A stretch of DNA of 54,560 nucleotides from Candidatus Zhuqueibacterota bacterium (GTDB taxonomy: Bacteria; Zhuqueibacterota; Zhuqueibacteria; Residuimicrobiales; Residuimicrobiaceae). Made by a program: the position numbers and the translations under genes. Shown here in pieces: positions 26,375-35,175 of this stretch; positions within the stretch are counted from its first letter, which is position 1; every line of letters starts with the position of its first letter. The notes under the pieces were generated by a model. That model had not been told where the DNA came from, did not search any database, and saw nothing but the letters and a program-made list of their open reading frames with translations. The stretch is from NCBI GenBank assembly GCA_963169875.1, contig CAUJEL010000043.1, forward strand, positions 1 through 54,560, read 5' to 3'.

Positions 26375-27579
26375 TTGTCCTCCGCAGGCGCGGTTAGATT
26401 CACATCCGCTTTGTCCAGTCTCATTTTGCGCAGATTCATTTCCAGGAAATAGTAATCAGCATAGATGATGGGAACGTCCACTTCGCTGTCGCTGGGTTTG
26501 CTTCCTACTGAATGAGACAGAATAAAATAGTTGGCCTCTTTGGCAAGATAATGGTGCGACAGATTCTCGAGGATTTGATTGGCTTTCATTCTGTACAGGC
26601 TGCTGTTGTCAACCGGAAACTGGCACAGCTCAAAAAGAGCGGAACCGATGATGGCAGCGGCGGACACATCCCGGGGTTCCGTGGACTTGTCCGCAATGTC
26701 GAAATCCCAGTAGGGAACGAGGTCGTCAGGGAGGTTGGGGTGATTGAGAATGAACCCGGCGATCTTTTCCGCCTGTCGCAGAAAGAGGGTATCTCCGGTC
26801 TCCCGGTAGCACATGGTGTAGCCATACAGAGCCCAGGCCTGGCCCCGCGCCCAGCACGACTCGTCTGCGAGTCCCTGGTGTGTTTGTTTATTGATGACCG
26901 CGCCGGTTGTGCTGTCATAATTGACCACGTGCCAGGTGCTGTAATCTTTTCTGAAATGATGTTTCATTGTTTGCAGGGCGTGCGTGCGGGCGATGTCATG
27001 GTAAACCGGATCACCGCTGTGACGCGTCGCCCAGAATAACAACTCGAGATTCATCAGATTATCGATGATGACCGGGTATTGCCAAACCTCCTGGTGATGG
27101 TCCCAGGAGCGTATGCAGCCGACCTTCGGATTAAACCGGGTGATGAGTGTTTTGGCGCTTTGGAGAAGGACGGCCTTGTAGCTGCTGTCCCCGGTGAGGC
27201 GATAGCCATTGCCAAAACTGTACAGCATTTTGAATCCCATGTCATGGGTGGAGCCGTTATGCTGCTCCGCTTCGAGATTCAGAGTGAATTTGGCGGCCTG
27301 TTCTTTCCAGACTGATGCGCCGGTGGCTTCGTACATCAACCACAAGCACCCCGGGAAGAAACCGCTGGTCCAGTCCCTGGATTTTACCAGAACCAGTTCA
27401 TCCATTTTTAGCGAGCGCGGATTGTCCCTGGACCCATGAAGCTCGCGGGTCATTGCAGTGAGTCTTTTGCCCGCCAGGGATAGATTGTCTGTGGTGATGG
27501 TAGCGGCATCCTTGTCGCAAGCGCTGATCCAGACAAGCCCAATTAAAAGTGTCATCCATGCTATTGTCGATTTTTTCAT
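26371..27579 (-). CDS. GH88 unsaturated glucuronyl hydrolase lipoprotein
   Basis: Releases the 4,5-unsaturated uronic acid that polysaccharide lyases leave on oligosaccharide ends. The 402-residue protein has a lipobox ending WISAC (Cys21). GH88 landmarks are SGFFPGCLWLMYE (72-84), THDMGF with Asp113, IDNLMNLELLFW with Asp173 and WARGQAWALYG (243-253). Asp113 and Asp173 correspond by order and spacing to the catalytic pair of Bacillus unsaturated glucuronyl hydrolase. It is the first gene of a probable operon GH88, pectin-lyase-fold, TIM barrel, phosphoesterase. Operator-like site A lies 74 bp upstream, shared with the divergent regulator gene. Confidence 0.9.
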   Translation of the reverse strand: MKKSTIAWMTLLIGLVWISACDKDAATITTDNLSLAGKRLTAMTRELHGSRDNPRSLKMDELVLVKSRDWTSGFFPGCLWLMYEATGASVWKEQAAKFTLNLEAEQHNGSTHDMGFKMLYSFGNGYRLTGDSSYKAVLLQSAKTLITRFNPKVGCIRSWDHHQEVWQYPVIIDNLMNLELLFWATRHSGDPVYHDIARTHALQTMKHHFRKDYSTWHVVNYDSTTGAVINKQTHQGLADESCWARGQAWALYGYTMCYRETGDTLFLRQAEKIAGFILNHPNLPDDLVPYWDFDIADKSTEPRDVSAAAIIGSALFELCQFPVDNSSLYRMKANQILENLSHHYLAKEANYFILSHSVGSKPSDSEVDVPIIYADYYFLEMNLRKMRLDKADVNLTAPAEDK

Positions 27580-27652
27580 CCCGCCAACCTGTGAAAAGTG
27601 AATATCGATTCAATTTATACTTGCAAGATAAGGCCTAAAACCGTCGCAAAAT

Positions 27653-27682
27653 AGTAATTGCAGGCAAATAACCGCAATTAGC
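27653..27682. promoter_or_regulatory. Candidate operator, site A, between GH88 operon and regulator
   Basis: The 30-nt sequence reads AGTAATTGCAGGCAA then ATAACCGCAATTAGC. It matches site B at 39728-39757 in 25 of 30 positions without gaps and site C at 22482-22510 with two gaps. On the minus strand two TTGC half-elements lie 10 nt apart in all three. Position between a regulator and a divergent catabolic operon is typical for an operator. Confidence 0.55.
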
Positions 27683-27746
27683 TTTTTTTGGTTGACTTTT
27701 TTGCGAATACAATGTAAGTTACCTTATATCAATTTGAGGAGGTCCA

Positions 27747-28973
27747 TTGACGGAACACATCATAAATGACGAAACAAAACTGCGTATTTTGGAGGGAATA
27801 CTTGCAAGCAGCGAATTCAGCCAGGCGAAAAAGCATCAGGATTTATTGCGCTACCTGGTGGAAGCTTCCATCCGCAGCGAATTTGTCAAGGAATCCAGCA
27901 TCGCTCTGGAAATTTTTGGCAAGGATGCCGCGTTCTCTCCGGCCATAGATTCCAGTGTTCGCGCGTACGTCAGTAATCTGCGCAAAAAACTGGAGCACTA
28001 CTATCTGACGCAGGGCGTCAATGATAAAATAAAGCTGGTACTGCCCAAGGGGCATTACCATGTCGAATTCCGGGAGGCCGGAGAAACCAAACGCACGCAC
28101 GCCAAGAATAATGTCAAATTGCTGCATTCCGTCTATGGGGCGGTTATCGCCCTCCTGCTCATCACGTTGATATTTTCGCAACTGAAAAAAATGTTCGTTC
28201 AGGATACCAGCTATATCCCGAAAGAGGATGCCATCTGGAGCCATTTTTTATCTGATGACAAAAAAACAATGGTGATACTGGGCGATTATTATTTTTTTTC
28301 CATGCCGTTTGATTCCGGACGGCACAGTTACATCCGCGACACCGAAATCAATTCTCACGAAGATCTTGATAACTATTTATCCACCCGACCGGCCCTGGCC
28401 CGGAAAATCAATAAAACCTTTCATACCTATTTCGAAGAACATATCCCCTATTGCCTGTCCTATTTGCTGCCTTTATTTATCAAAAATGACCGCCCGTATG
28501 AACTGAAAATGGCCTCGGAAGTTCAGATGCAGGATCTGCAAAAGTACAATTTTATCTTCATAGGTCCTTATAAGAGTCTCGGCATTTTTAAAACAGTCAC
28601 CCGCAGTTTTGATTTCACCTATGAACAGAAGAAGAGTGCTGTGCTGACTTATGCGCCTCAGGATGGTTCCGAAAAAGTCAGTTATTCGTGGACGACTAAT
28701 CCCGAGACCATGGCCCGAAATGATTATGCCCTCGTAGCCAAGGTCTCCGGGCACAATAATAATTCTTTTCTCTTCTTTTTATCGCAGCACGATTTTGGCA
28801 ATATGGCCACGGTCAAATACTTTGTCAATCCTGCCAATCTGCAGAAGTTCGAAAAATCTCTGAGCAACGACTACTTTCAAGCGCTCTTTGAAGTTAAAGG
28901 CATCATGAGAACTGATTTTGAATTAAAATTACTGCATCTGGAACAAGTCCATTCCATTTTTGTCATCGAGTAA
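27747..28973 (+). CDS. Membrane-bound winged-helix regulator
   Basis: The 408-residue product starts at TTG 27747, four bases after AGGAGG. Residues about 10-112 match the OmpR/CadC-like winged-helix domain known from large regulators of Acidobacteria and related groups: ILASSEFSQAKKHQDLLRY, FGKDAAFSPAIDSSVRAYVS, LRKKLEHYY and VLPKGHYHVEF. One membrane helix follows (about 128-146), then a 260-residue outer domain with no recognised family, presumably the periplasmic sensor. It is divergent from the GH88 operon with site A between them, so control of that operon and of itself is the natural guess. It converges with the enolase-superfamily gene (6-bp gap). Confidence 0.75.
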   Translation: MTEHIINDETKLRILEGILASSEFSQAKKHQDLLRYLVEASIRSEFVKESSIALEIFGKDAAFSPAIDSSVRAYVSNLRKKLEHYYLTQGVNDKIKLVLPKGHYHVEFREAGETKRTHAKNNVKLLHSVYGAVIALLLITLIFSQLKKMFVQDTSYIPKEDAIWSHFLSDDKKTMVILGDYYFFSMPFDSGRHSYIRDTEINSHEDLDNYLSTRPALARKINKTFHTYFEEHIPYCLSYLLPLFIKNDRPYELKMASEVQMQDLQKYNFIFIGPYKSLGIFKTVTRSFDFTYEQKKSAVLTYAPQDGSEKVSYSWTTNPETMARNDYALVAKVSGHNNNSFLFFLSQHDFGNMATVKYFVNPANLQKFEKSLSNDYFQALFEVKGIMRTDFELKLLHLEQVHSIFVIE

Positions 28974-28979
28974 GGTCCA

Positions 28980-30230
28980 TCATTCGCTTTTTTCATAAGT
29001 GGCTGACTCAAGCCAATCCCGATTTATGGTGATACCCCAACCAGGCCCCTCGGGCATTTTTACGCTTCCATCTGTGACCTGCAGCTGTGGCGCATACATC
29101 GCCTTGCTTTCGCGGGCTGTTTCTGTGGGCGCCTCGATCGTGAATTCCATAAATTTTGAGTTGGGAATCGCCGCGAGCAGGTGCAGGGTGAAGACGCTCA
29201 CCAGCGAGATGCCTGAATTATGCGGAACACACAATTTACCGGCCTGATGCGCGAGGCGGGCGACGCGCAGCGCCCGGGTGAATCCTCCCAGGTAGCCGAT
29301 GTCGAATTGGGCGATATCCACCGCATTCATGCAGATCATGCGACGCCACTGCGCCATTTCATTGTCCTGTTCGCCGCCGCCCACAGGCATTTTTAATTGA
29401 TTGGCCACTTCCGCCGTCCACTCCAGTTCCCAGTAGGGGCAGGGCTCTTCAAAAAGAAAAAACTGGTTGTCTTCCAGCATGCGGCCGATTTCGATCGCTC
29501 TGGGTGGCGTATAGCAACTGTTGGCGTCCGCCAGCAGTTCGATCTGGTCCCCCAGCGCCTTGCGAACCGTTGGCACCAGCTTTTCCGTGCGGCCGGGCCA
29601 TTGATCCTGGTCGCGGCCGGCCGCCTTGCCGATTTTCATCTTGAACGCATTGAATCCCTTGCTGTCCCGCAGCGCCGTCATTCGCGCCGCCTCGTCCTCC
29701 GGCGTGATATCCCGGCTCATGCTGGACCCATAGGCGGGGATGGGACGAACACGGCCGCCCAGCAACTCCACGACTGGTTTGTTTTTTATTTTGCCGTACA
29801 AGTCCCAGATGGCTGTGTCGACGCCGGACAGGGCGCGATATATGAACGTGCAGGGGAATTTGCGGTTTGCGAGGATGCACTCGTCATTGAGGTCGTCGAT
29901 ATGCGCCGGATCTTTGCCGAGGAAATGTTTCGCGACTTTACGGTGCAGCATCATCGAAGAAATATCCGCGTCATGAGGTGATATCTGGCCGTAGCCGACA
30001 GAACCGTCATCCGTCTGGATTCTGATAACAGCCAGGCTCTTTTTGGTGAAGGATTCGATTTTTACAATTTTTAAACCCTCGCCGATGATCCTGAATGCTT
30101 CATATGCTTCATCCCTGCCGAAATAGGGATATTTCGATGCAGAAAACGTCTGAGCATGCAGTCTGGTTTGCGCCAGGACGGGCGCAGCCAGGGCCAGCCG
30201 GCAAAAATCGCGTCGATCAAGTTTTATCAT
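28980..30230 (-). CDS. Tat-exported enolase-superfamily (MR/MLE) enzyme
   Basis: Mandelate racemase/muconate-lactonising-type enzyme of 416 residues, probably a sugar-acid dehydratase or epimerase. It begins with a twin-arginine signal (DRRDFCRLALAAP), which is unusual for this family. The active site is intact: Lys197-x-Lys199 in FKMKIG, metal ligands Asp235 (LADAN), Glu261 (EEP) and Glu287 (GGGEQ), and His337 in PHNSG. The KxK plus late His pattern is that of the mandelate racemase subgroup. It is 37 bp downstream of the DUF1537 kinase gene and likely in its operon. The exact substrate cannot be read. Confidence 0.85.
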   Translation of the reverse strand: MIKLDRRDFCRLALAAPVLAQTRLHAQTFSASKYPYFGRDEAYEAFRIIGEGLKIVKIESFTKKSLAVIRIQTDDGSVGYGQISPHDADISSMMLHRKVAKHFLGKDPAHIDDLNDECILANRKFPCTFIYRALSGVDTAIWDLYGKIKNKPVVELLGGRVRPIPAYGSSMSRDITPEDEAARMTALRDSKGFNAFKMKIGKAAGRDQDQWPGRTEKLVPTVRKALGDQIELLADANSCYTPPRAIEIGRMLEDNQFFLFEEPCPYWELEWTAEVANQLKMPVGGGEQDNEMAQWRRMICMNAVDIAQFDIGYLGGFTRALRVARLAHQAGKLCVPHNSGISLVSVFTLHLLAAIPNSKFMEFTIEAPTETARESKAMYAPQLQVTDGSVKMPEGPGWGITINRDWLESATYEKSE

Positions 30231-30267
30231 GGTTACTCCCGATTCTGTTTATGACTCCTCAGCACCT

Positions 30268-31431
30268 TTAACGTGAACCGAATGCGAAAATATTTTCCGG
30301 CCACAGGTAGCTCCCGACTTTTAATGTGATGTAAAGGCCGGGATTCCCGGCGGCTTCGAGGCAAATGACGCCCTGGGCGATTTGTGCGATGGGCGAAAAC
30401 GCGGTGTACCCGGCCTCTCTGAGGATGGCAAAAGCTGTATCGCCGCCCTCGATATACAGATCACCGTCGTCAAGTTGAGGCAGAACCCGTGCGACCGTTT
30501 TTGCCATCGCTGCACAGATGTGTGTTGCAATGCCCGGGATGTGGCTGAGCGGCTGATTGATTTCGAGGATGACGCACCGCGCAGTCCTGAAAAGCTGCTG
30601 AATTTGTTCCGCCCAGTTGGCAATTGCGACCTCAAGTTTATCGTTCGCGTAAAAAACATCACCGGGCATCCCGCACACCTGCGCTCCGTTCGTCACCGCG
30701 GTTTGCAGGGCTGACCGGTCTTTTTTGAAGGCGCTGCCGCAGACTATGAGAACGTTTCCCCGGTTGCGGTCTATTGCAAGAGCAGGGGGGGCGTCTTTGC
30801 ATTTGATTTTCGCATCGATGATCGCGGTGAAGAAATTCGCCGCGCCCGCGGCCAGGACACCCGGCTTCAGCTGCCCGGCCCAGTGTGCCAGGTGTTCAGC
30901 TGTGCAGGCCTCCCCCAGGCTGATCCCTGAGGGGGGCAGCACCGATCCGGCTCGCAGATAGCGGGTGACGACGCCCGCCGCGCTTCCCAACAGCTCCATC
31001 ACAGCAGCCGTTTTTTTAGCATATCCCGGATCGTTGACAAAATCGGTCTCCGTCAGCGGTTTGTCATGGATGTAATAGATGCCGTCGCGAATTGTGCGCG
31101 CCAGCGCGGGATTGGCCGGGACGAGCAGGCAGTTGTCCGCGACGCCTGCCTCGATCATTGCCTGCAGTTCCGCGAGGACATGGCCGCGCAGCACCGAGTC
31201 GGTTTTTTTATAGAGCCATGCGTAATCAAGCGCTTTCAATTCTTGCGCCAGAGAGACGGAGACTGAGTACGCTTGCTGGCGGCTCAGGGACCTGGTGTTG
31301 GTGGCGATGACCACCATATCCGCTGTTGAGGGCATCACGCGCGTGGTGATTTCGACGCGGAGGCCGCAATTAAATCCCAGACCGGCGATTTCCGCGGCGC
31401 CGGTCAAATCATCCGCAACGACCGCGATCAT
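30268..31431 (-). CDS. DUF1537-family tetronate kinase (OtnK/DtnK type)
   Basis: Cytosolic ATP-dependent kinase of four-carbon sugar acids, 387 residues. The family opening VVADDLTGAAEIAG and KKTDSVLRG are visible; the C-terminal nucleotide-binding half carries IEGGDTAF and a late GNPGLYITLKVG. The start ATG 31431 overlaps the upstream PdxA-like stop by 4 nt (ATGA), which overrules a longer reading that begins inside that gene. Pairing with a PdxA2 dehydrogenase is the known arrangement for D-threonate/D-erythronate catabolism: phosphorylation, then oxidation and loss of CO2 to dihydroxyacetone phosphate. Which tetronate is used is not decided. Confidence 0.88.
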   Translation of the reverse strand: MIAVVADDLTGAAEIAGLGFNCGLRVEITTRVMPSTADMVVIATNTRSLSRQQAYSVSVSLAQELKALDYAWLYKKTDSVLRGHVLAELQAMIEAGVADNCLLVPANPALARTIRDGIYYIHDKPLTETDFVNDPGYAKKTAAVMELLGSAAGVVTRYLRAGSVLPPSGISLGEACTAEHLAHWAGQLKPGVLAAGAANFFTAIIDAKIKCKDAPPALAIDRNRGNVLIVCGSAFKKDRSALQTAVTNGAQVCGMPGDVFYANDKLEVAIANWAEQIQQLFRTARCVILEINQPLSHIPGIATHICAAMAKTVARVLPQLDDGDLYIEGGDTAFAILREAGYTAFSPIAQIAQGVICLEAAGNPGLYITLKVGSYLWPENIFAFGSR

Positions 31432-32468
31432 TTTTTTACCGCCTTTGCGTTGGCGAGTTGGGCTGCATATTTGATGGCCAGGTAAAGCGCATCCGCACTG
31501 GCGATGCCCTTTCCCGCAATCTCCAGGGCCGTGCCGTGATCCACGGAGGTGCGGATGATCGGCAATCCCAGCGTGATATTCACACCGCGCACATGCTTCA
31601 TCCTCTGGTTGCGGTGGTCCCACTCAAAACCGAATAACTTGAAGGGGATGTGTCCCTGATCATGATACATGGCCACGACGCCATCGTACATGCCGCCGCG
31701 TGCTTTCGAGAACACGGTGTCCGCGGGAATCGGGCCTTCAACGGCATAGCCCTGCTCCCGTGCTGCTTGCACCGCGGGCACGATTTCGCGGATCTCCTCA
31801 TCGCCAAAGAGGCCGCCATCACCGGCGTGGGGATTCAACCCCGCAACCGCGATGCGCGGATTCGCGATGCCAAACTGGCGGCAGGAGTCAGAAAGTAATC
31901 CGGTCACTTCCAGGATACGCTCTTTTTTCACGGCTTCACAGGCTTGACGCAGGGACACATGGGTGGAAACATGAATCACGCGCAGCCGGCCGTGCACCAG
32001 CAGCATCGCATATTTTCGCGTCTGGGTAAAATGGGCATAAATTTCCGTGTGTCCGGAAAAAACATGCCCGGCAAGATGGATGGCTTCTTTTTGAATGGGC
32101 CCCGTCACGGTCGCGTCGATCTCCCGAGCCAGCGCCAGTTCAATCACCTTCTTGACGGTGGTGAATGCCGCGTCGCCTGCCAGGGCTGAGATCCTGCCGA
32201 TCTCCAGCCTGGCCAGATCGACATGGTGCAAATCGTATACATCGATCGTACCGGGACTAAAGCCTGCGTCAGCTGTCCGGGTGATGGCATGGACGTCGAG
32301 CGCAAAGCCGCTCCGGGATGCTGCATCCCGGATCACCCGGGCGTCGCCGACCAGCAGCGGCCGGCAGAAGCGGTGCAGGTTGTTGTGATTGAAGACCTTG
32401 ACCGCGATTTCCGGGCCAATCCCGGCCGGATCGCCCATGGTGATTCCAATGATCGGCTTTTTTTTCAT
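31428..32468 (-). CDS. pdxA2: PdxA2-type 4-phospho-tetronate dehydrogenase
   Basis: NAD-dependent dehydrogenase of the PdxA family, 346 residues, cytosolic. It has GITMGDPAGIGPEI at the start, and metal-binding histidines in SGHTE, NPHAGDGG and YHDQGHIPFK, followed by SVDHGTA. The ATG at 32468 has GGATGA upstream; a TTG four codons earlier is possible. Coupling to a DUF1537 kinase marks it as the catabolic PdxA2 acting on 4-phospho-D-threonate or -erythronate rather than vitamin B6 biosynthesis. The TIM-barrel paralogue 2 gene lies 39 bp upstream on the same strand. Confidence 0.87.
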   Translation of the reverse strand: MKKKPIIGITMGDPAGIGPEIAVKVFNHNNLHRFCRPLLVGDARVIRDAASRSGFALDVHAITRTADAGFSPGTIDVYDLHHVDLARLEIGRISALAGDAAFTTVKKVIELALAREIDATVTGPIQKEAIHLAGHVFSGHTEIYAHFTQTRKYAMLLVHGRLRVIHVSTHVSLRQACEAVKKERILEVTGLLSDSCRQFGIANPRIAVAGLNPHAGDGGLFGDEEIREIVPAVQAAREQGYAVEGPIPADTVFSKARGGMYDGVVAMYHDQGHIPFKLFGFEWDHRNQRMKHVRGVNITLGLPIIRTSVDHGTALEIAGKGIASADALYLAIKYAAQLANAKAVKK

Positions 32469-32507
32469 CTTGTCATCCAAAATTTACCCGGATTAAATGC
32501 ATCGCGG

Positions 32508-34058
32508 CTATTGGTTGATCCCCAATTCCCGCAGCGCATCTCCAACCCCGCTCATGTTGTCCAGTTTCATCTCCGCATATTTGCGCGAAATGACCAACCC
32601 GTCTGCACCGGCGCGCAAGGCGGCGGCTGTGGCGGCACGAACGCTGGCCCGTGTCCACTGGACGGCTTGCTTGATATCAGCGCCATCTATGATGTCCGAC
32701 TCGACGACCGGTATGTCCACATCGATCCCGGCGAGAATTTTTGATCCAGCCTGACCGCGGCCCTCCACGGCCCGTTTTGATTCGCGATAGACGAAATCCG
32801 GGCTCAAACCGGTCTCGCCGACTTTATCATAGGGCGATTCATTCGGATAACCCAGCACATGATAATGAAACTGCATGAGTTCATCCGCGGGCACATCGCC
32901 GTAAATGGTTTCACTCACGCTCTGGACGTAGCTGGCGAGCCGGGGACCGGCGCAATGGTTGTACAGGGACAGCTTGATGAAATCCGTGTACTGCGCGAGT
33001 TGTGAAATATCCTGCTCGGCGCGGTAGATCGGACTCATGAAGGTGTTGGACCACAGGTGCACACCGAAAAGGCCATCCGCCCTGGCAGCCTTGGTGTGCT
33101 GATAGAGGAGCTTGTAAACCTCACGCTTGCTTTCGTGATAGAGGTGCTCCCATTGCAGCAGTTCCGGATATCTGAGGATCAACCGCCACAACGTGACATA
33201 ATAGCCGTCCACAGGGCGCCTGCGCGCACGCGCGTCTTCTCTGAATTTGCTCAGGGCTTCGAAAGCGGGAACGACCCGGTCCAGGCGGATGCCCATCTCT
33301 TCTGCTTTGGCCTGGCAATGTTCGCAGAAGCAGGTGCGAGTGCCGGGTTCTCCCATGGTGCGGCCGCGCTGACGCGCTCCGAGCATGTTGCTGAACGGTC
33401 CTTGCGTTTCATTGATATAAATGACGCCATCGAGGTCATAGGAATGGAACCAGTCGTCCACCAGACCCTTGAGGAAATTCCTGTAAAAAGGATTGTTGAG
33501 GCAGATCGAACGTCCGCTGCCAGCTGGCTTACCGTTAAAGTCCACTTCGCGCAGTTTATCGATGCCGGGCAGCCTGCTGGAAAAATTATGATGCAACATG
33601 GCAATGACCTTCATCCCGCGGGTACGCGCCTGGGGGATGAGGTCCCCGAGGACGTCAAAGTCCGGGTGATCGGGGGCCTGCGTGTCACGGGGATCGATTC
33701 CGGTGTCGTGATAGTATTGGGGATGGACACGGGCAAAGTTACCGCCATCGACATCCATGGTGCCGTCGGCATTTCCGTGTCCCGGATAGGGTCTGTGGCG
33801 TCCCGCTGTCGTGTTCGAATAGGAGAACACCACCGGGATGATGGCATTGACGCCGCCGCGTTCCTGCAGCAGATCCAGACAGGCAGCCACGCCCTCATCC
33901 ACAAAAGAGACAGCGCCGATCTGTATGCCGACCATTTTCGCCGTTTTGGGGGACGGCATTGCTGCGCCAGGGGCTGAGAGAAAACTTGCGCCCAATGGCA
34001 GGGCCGCCGCCAGTCGCGTACTCGCCTGGATAAAATCTCTACGACTCATCTTGTCCAC
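32508..34058 (-). CDS. Tat-exported TIM-barrel putative glycoside hydrolase, paralogue 2
   Basis: The 516-residue product is best started at GTG 34058, seven bases after AAGGAG, giving (M)DKMSRRDFIQAS, which parallels MDSMSRRDFMQ of paralogue 3; ATG 34049 is the alternative. A twin-arginine signal is followed by the shared plan: IGAVSFVDEG, DHPDFDVLGD, LNNPFYRNFL, YINETQGPFSNM, CFCEHC, LILRYPELLQWEH and AGIDVDIPV. The end (SRKYAEMKLDNMSGVGDALR) is nearly the same in all three copies. It lies upstream of pdxA2 and the kinase, which places it in the sugar-acid locus. Putative catalytic acids cannot be assigned by eye. Confidence 0.72.
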   Translation of the reverse strand: MDKMSRRDFIQASTRLAAALPLGASFLSAPGAAMPSPKTAKMVGIQIGAVSFVDEGVAACLDLLQERGGVNAIIPVVFSYSNTTAGRHRPYPGHGNADGTMDVDGGNFARVHPQYYHDTGIDPRDTQAPDHPDFDVLGDLIPQARTRGMKVIAMLHHNFSSRLPGIDKLREVDFNGKPAGSGRSICLNNPFYRNFLKGLVDDWFHSYDLDGVIYINETQGPFSNMLGARQRGRTMGEPGTRTCFCEHCQAKAEEMGIRLDRVVPAFEALSKFREDARARRRPVDGYYVTLWRLILRYPELLQWEHLYHESKREVYKLLYQHTKAARADGLFGVHLWSNTFMSPIYRAEQDISQLAQYTDFIKLSLYNHCAGPRLASYVQSVSETIYGDVPADELMQFHYHVLGYPNESPYDKVGETGLSPDFVYRESKRAVEGRGQAGSKILAGIDVDIPVVESDIIDGADIKQAVQWTRASVRAATAAALRAGADGLVISRKYAEMKLDNMSGVGDALRELGINQ

Positions 34059-34084
34059 AATAGTTCTCCTTAAAATTTGCACAA

Positions 34085-34113
34085 CCTTGCGAAGGTTTCA
34101 AACCTTCGCAAGG
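34085..34113. repeat. Perfect 29-nt palindrome in the divergent region
   Basis: CCTTGCGAAGGTTT (34085-34098), one central C, and its exact reverse complement (34100-34113). It lies between the start of TIM-barrel paralogue 2 and the divergent DUF6282 gene. It may be a REP-like repeat or an operator; no second copy was noticed in this window. Confidence 0.7.
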
Positions 34114-34203
34114 GTAAACCAAAAGGGTCTGTTGTTTTTCACTTGATATTCAGGGACGTTTCATTTACATTCTGCTCATCATGAAAATCATAAAGGAAAG
34201 TGA

Positions 34204-35079
34204 ATGATGAAACCTTCTACTGCTGCTGATTTTTTCGCTGGTGCTGTGGATCTCCACATCCACTCCGACCCGGACAGCATGGCGCGCGCCATGGACGGAT
34301 TCGAGGTCGCCTCCCTGGCGCAAAAACTGGGTATGAAAGCGATCGTGTTGAAAAACCATTTTGAACACACCGCTTCTCTGGCTTATCTGGCTCGCAAGTA
34401 TACTCCGGGCATCGAGGTGTTCGGCGGCATCGCCCTGAATCTCGCTGTTGGCGGCATCAATCCCGTCGCGGTGGATCGCATGGCCAGGGTGAAAGGCAAT
34501 TTCGGCCGCTTTGTGTGGATGCCGACGTTTGATTCCGAACACCATGTTGAGCACAGCGGCGGCGGCAGGCCTTTTGTTCCCGTGGCGCGGGATGGCCGTC
34601 TGCTGCCCGAGGTCGTCGAAGTGTTGCAGCTCATCGCCCGGCAGCAGTTGATTCTCGCCACCGGCCACTCTTCACCGGCGGAGGCGCTGCTCCTTGTACG
34701 CACGGCGCGTGAGCTCGACATTGACACCATTATTGCCACTCATCCGATTGCTGATCCAATCTACATGCCTGTGGCGCAATTAAAAGAGATCGCCGCATTG
34801 GGCGCCTTCATCGAATTCACCTGTCTGGAACTGAACGGCCCTCACCTGGCGACATCGGCCAAAGCGCACGCGGAAGCCATCCGTTCTGTTGGCGTTGAAC
34901 ACTGCTTTCTGGCCAGCGATCTCGGCCAGGCGGTGAATCCGCCGCCGCCTCTGGGTTTCGAAACCTTTGCCAGCCTGCTCGCCCGGGAAGGCTTTGACGA
35001 GGGCGAGATGGCCGTGCTAACGAGAGAAAATCCCGCGCGCATTCTCGGACTGGGGCGGCAGGACATGAACACGGTATGA
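34204..35079 (+). CDS. DUF6282-type amidohydrolase-like protein
   Basis: The 291-residue protein of the metal-dependent hydrolase (amidohydrolase-like) superfamily has an HxH metal motif in DLHIHSDPD (about 17-25), then VLKNHFEHT, FGGIALNLAVGGINP, WMPTFD, ATGHSSPAE, ATHPIADP and SDLGQ, the order expected for a TIM-barrel metal hydrolase. No signal peptide, so cytosolic. ATG 34204 follows AGGAAA; an ATG follows immediately. It is the only plus-strand gene among the sugar-acid genes. It may open a lactone or cleave a C-N or C-O bond of a sugar-acid derivative, an inference from neighbours. Confidence 0.75.
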   Translation: MMKPSTAADFFAGAVDLHIHSDPDSMARAMDGFEVASLAQKLGMKAIVLKNHFEHTASLAYLARKYTPGIEVFGGIALNLAVGGINPVAVDRMARVKGNFGRFVWMPTFDSEHHVEHSGGGRPFVPVARDGRLLPEVVEVLQLIARQQLILATGHSSPAEALLLVRTARELDIDTIIATHPIADPIYMPVAQLKEIAALGAFIEFTCLELNGPHLATSAKAHAEAIRSVGVEHCFLASDLGQAVNPPPPLGFETFASLLAREGFDEGEMAVLTRENPARILGLGRQDMNTV

Positions 35080-35093
35080 TCCTGGCACTGCGG

Positions 35094-35168
35094 GTCGATG
35101 TGACCCATCGACTGCCCGCCTGGTGATTTCTTGCATAAATCTCATGCAAGCACCCGCTTGCAAGGGTG
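35094..35168. terminator. Cluster of hairpins between convergent genes
   Basis: Three short stem-loops in a row: GTCGATG/CATCGAC (35094-35112, extendable by a GCGGG/CCCGC pair with a bulge), CTTGCAT/ATGCAAG (35130-35150) and CACCC/GGGTG (35151-35168). They fill the gap between convergent stops at 35079 and 35176, where a bidirectional termination zone would be expected, though no long T-runs are present. Confidence 0.45.
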
Positions 35169-35175
35169 CAAAGAA

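Noticed and set aside
31428-32468. PdxA-like gene as vitamin B6 biosynthesis
   Set aside because: Overlap with a DUF1537 kinase gene and a sugar-acid setting indicate the catabolic PdxA2 role.
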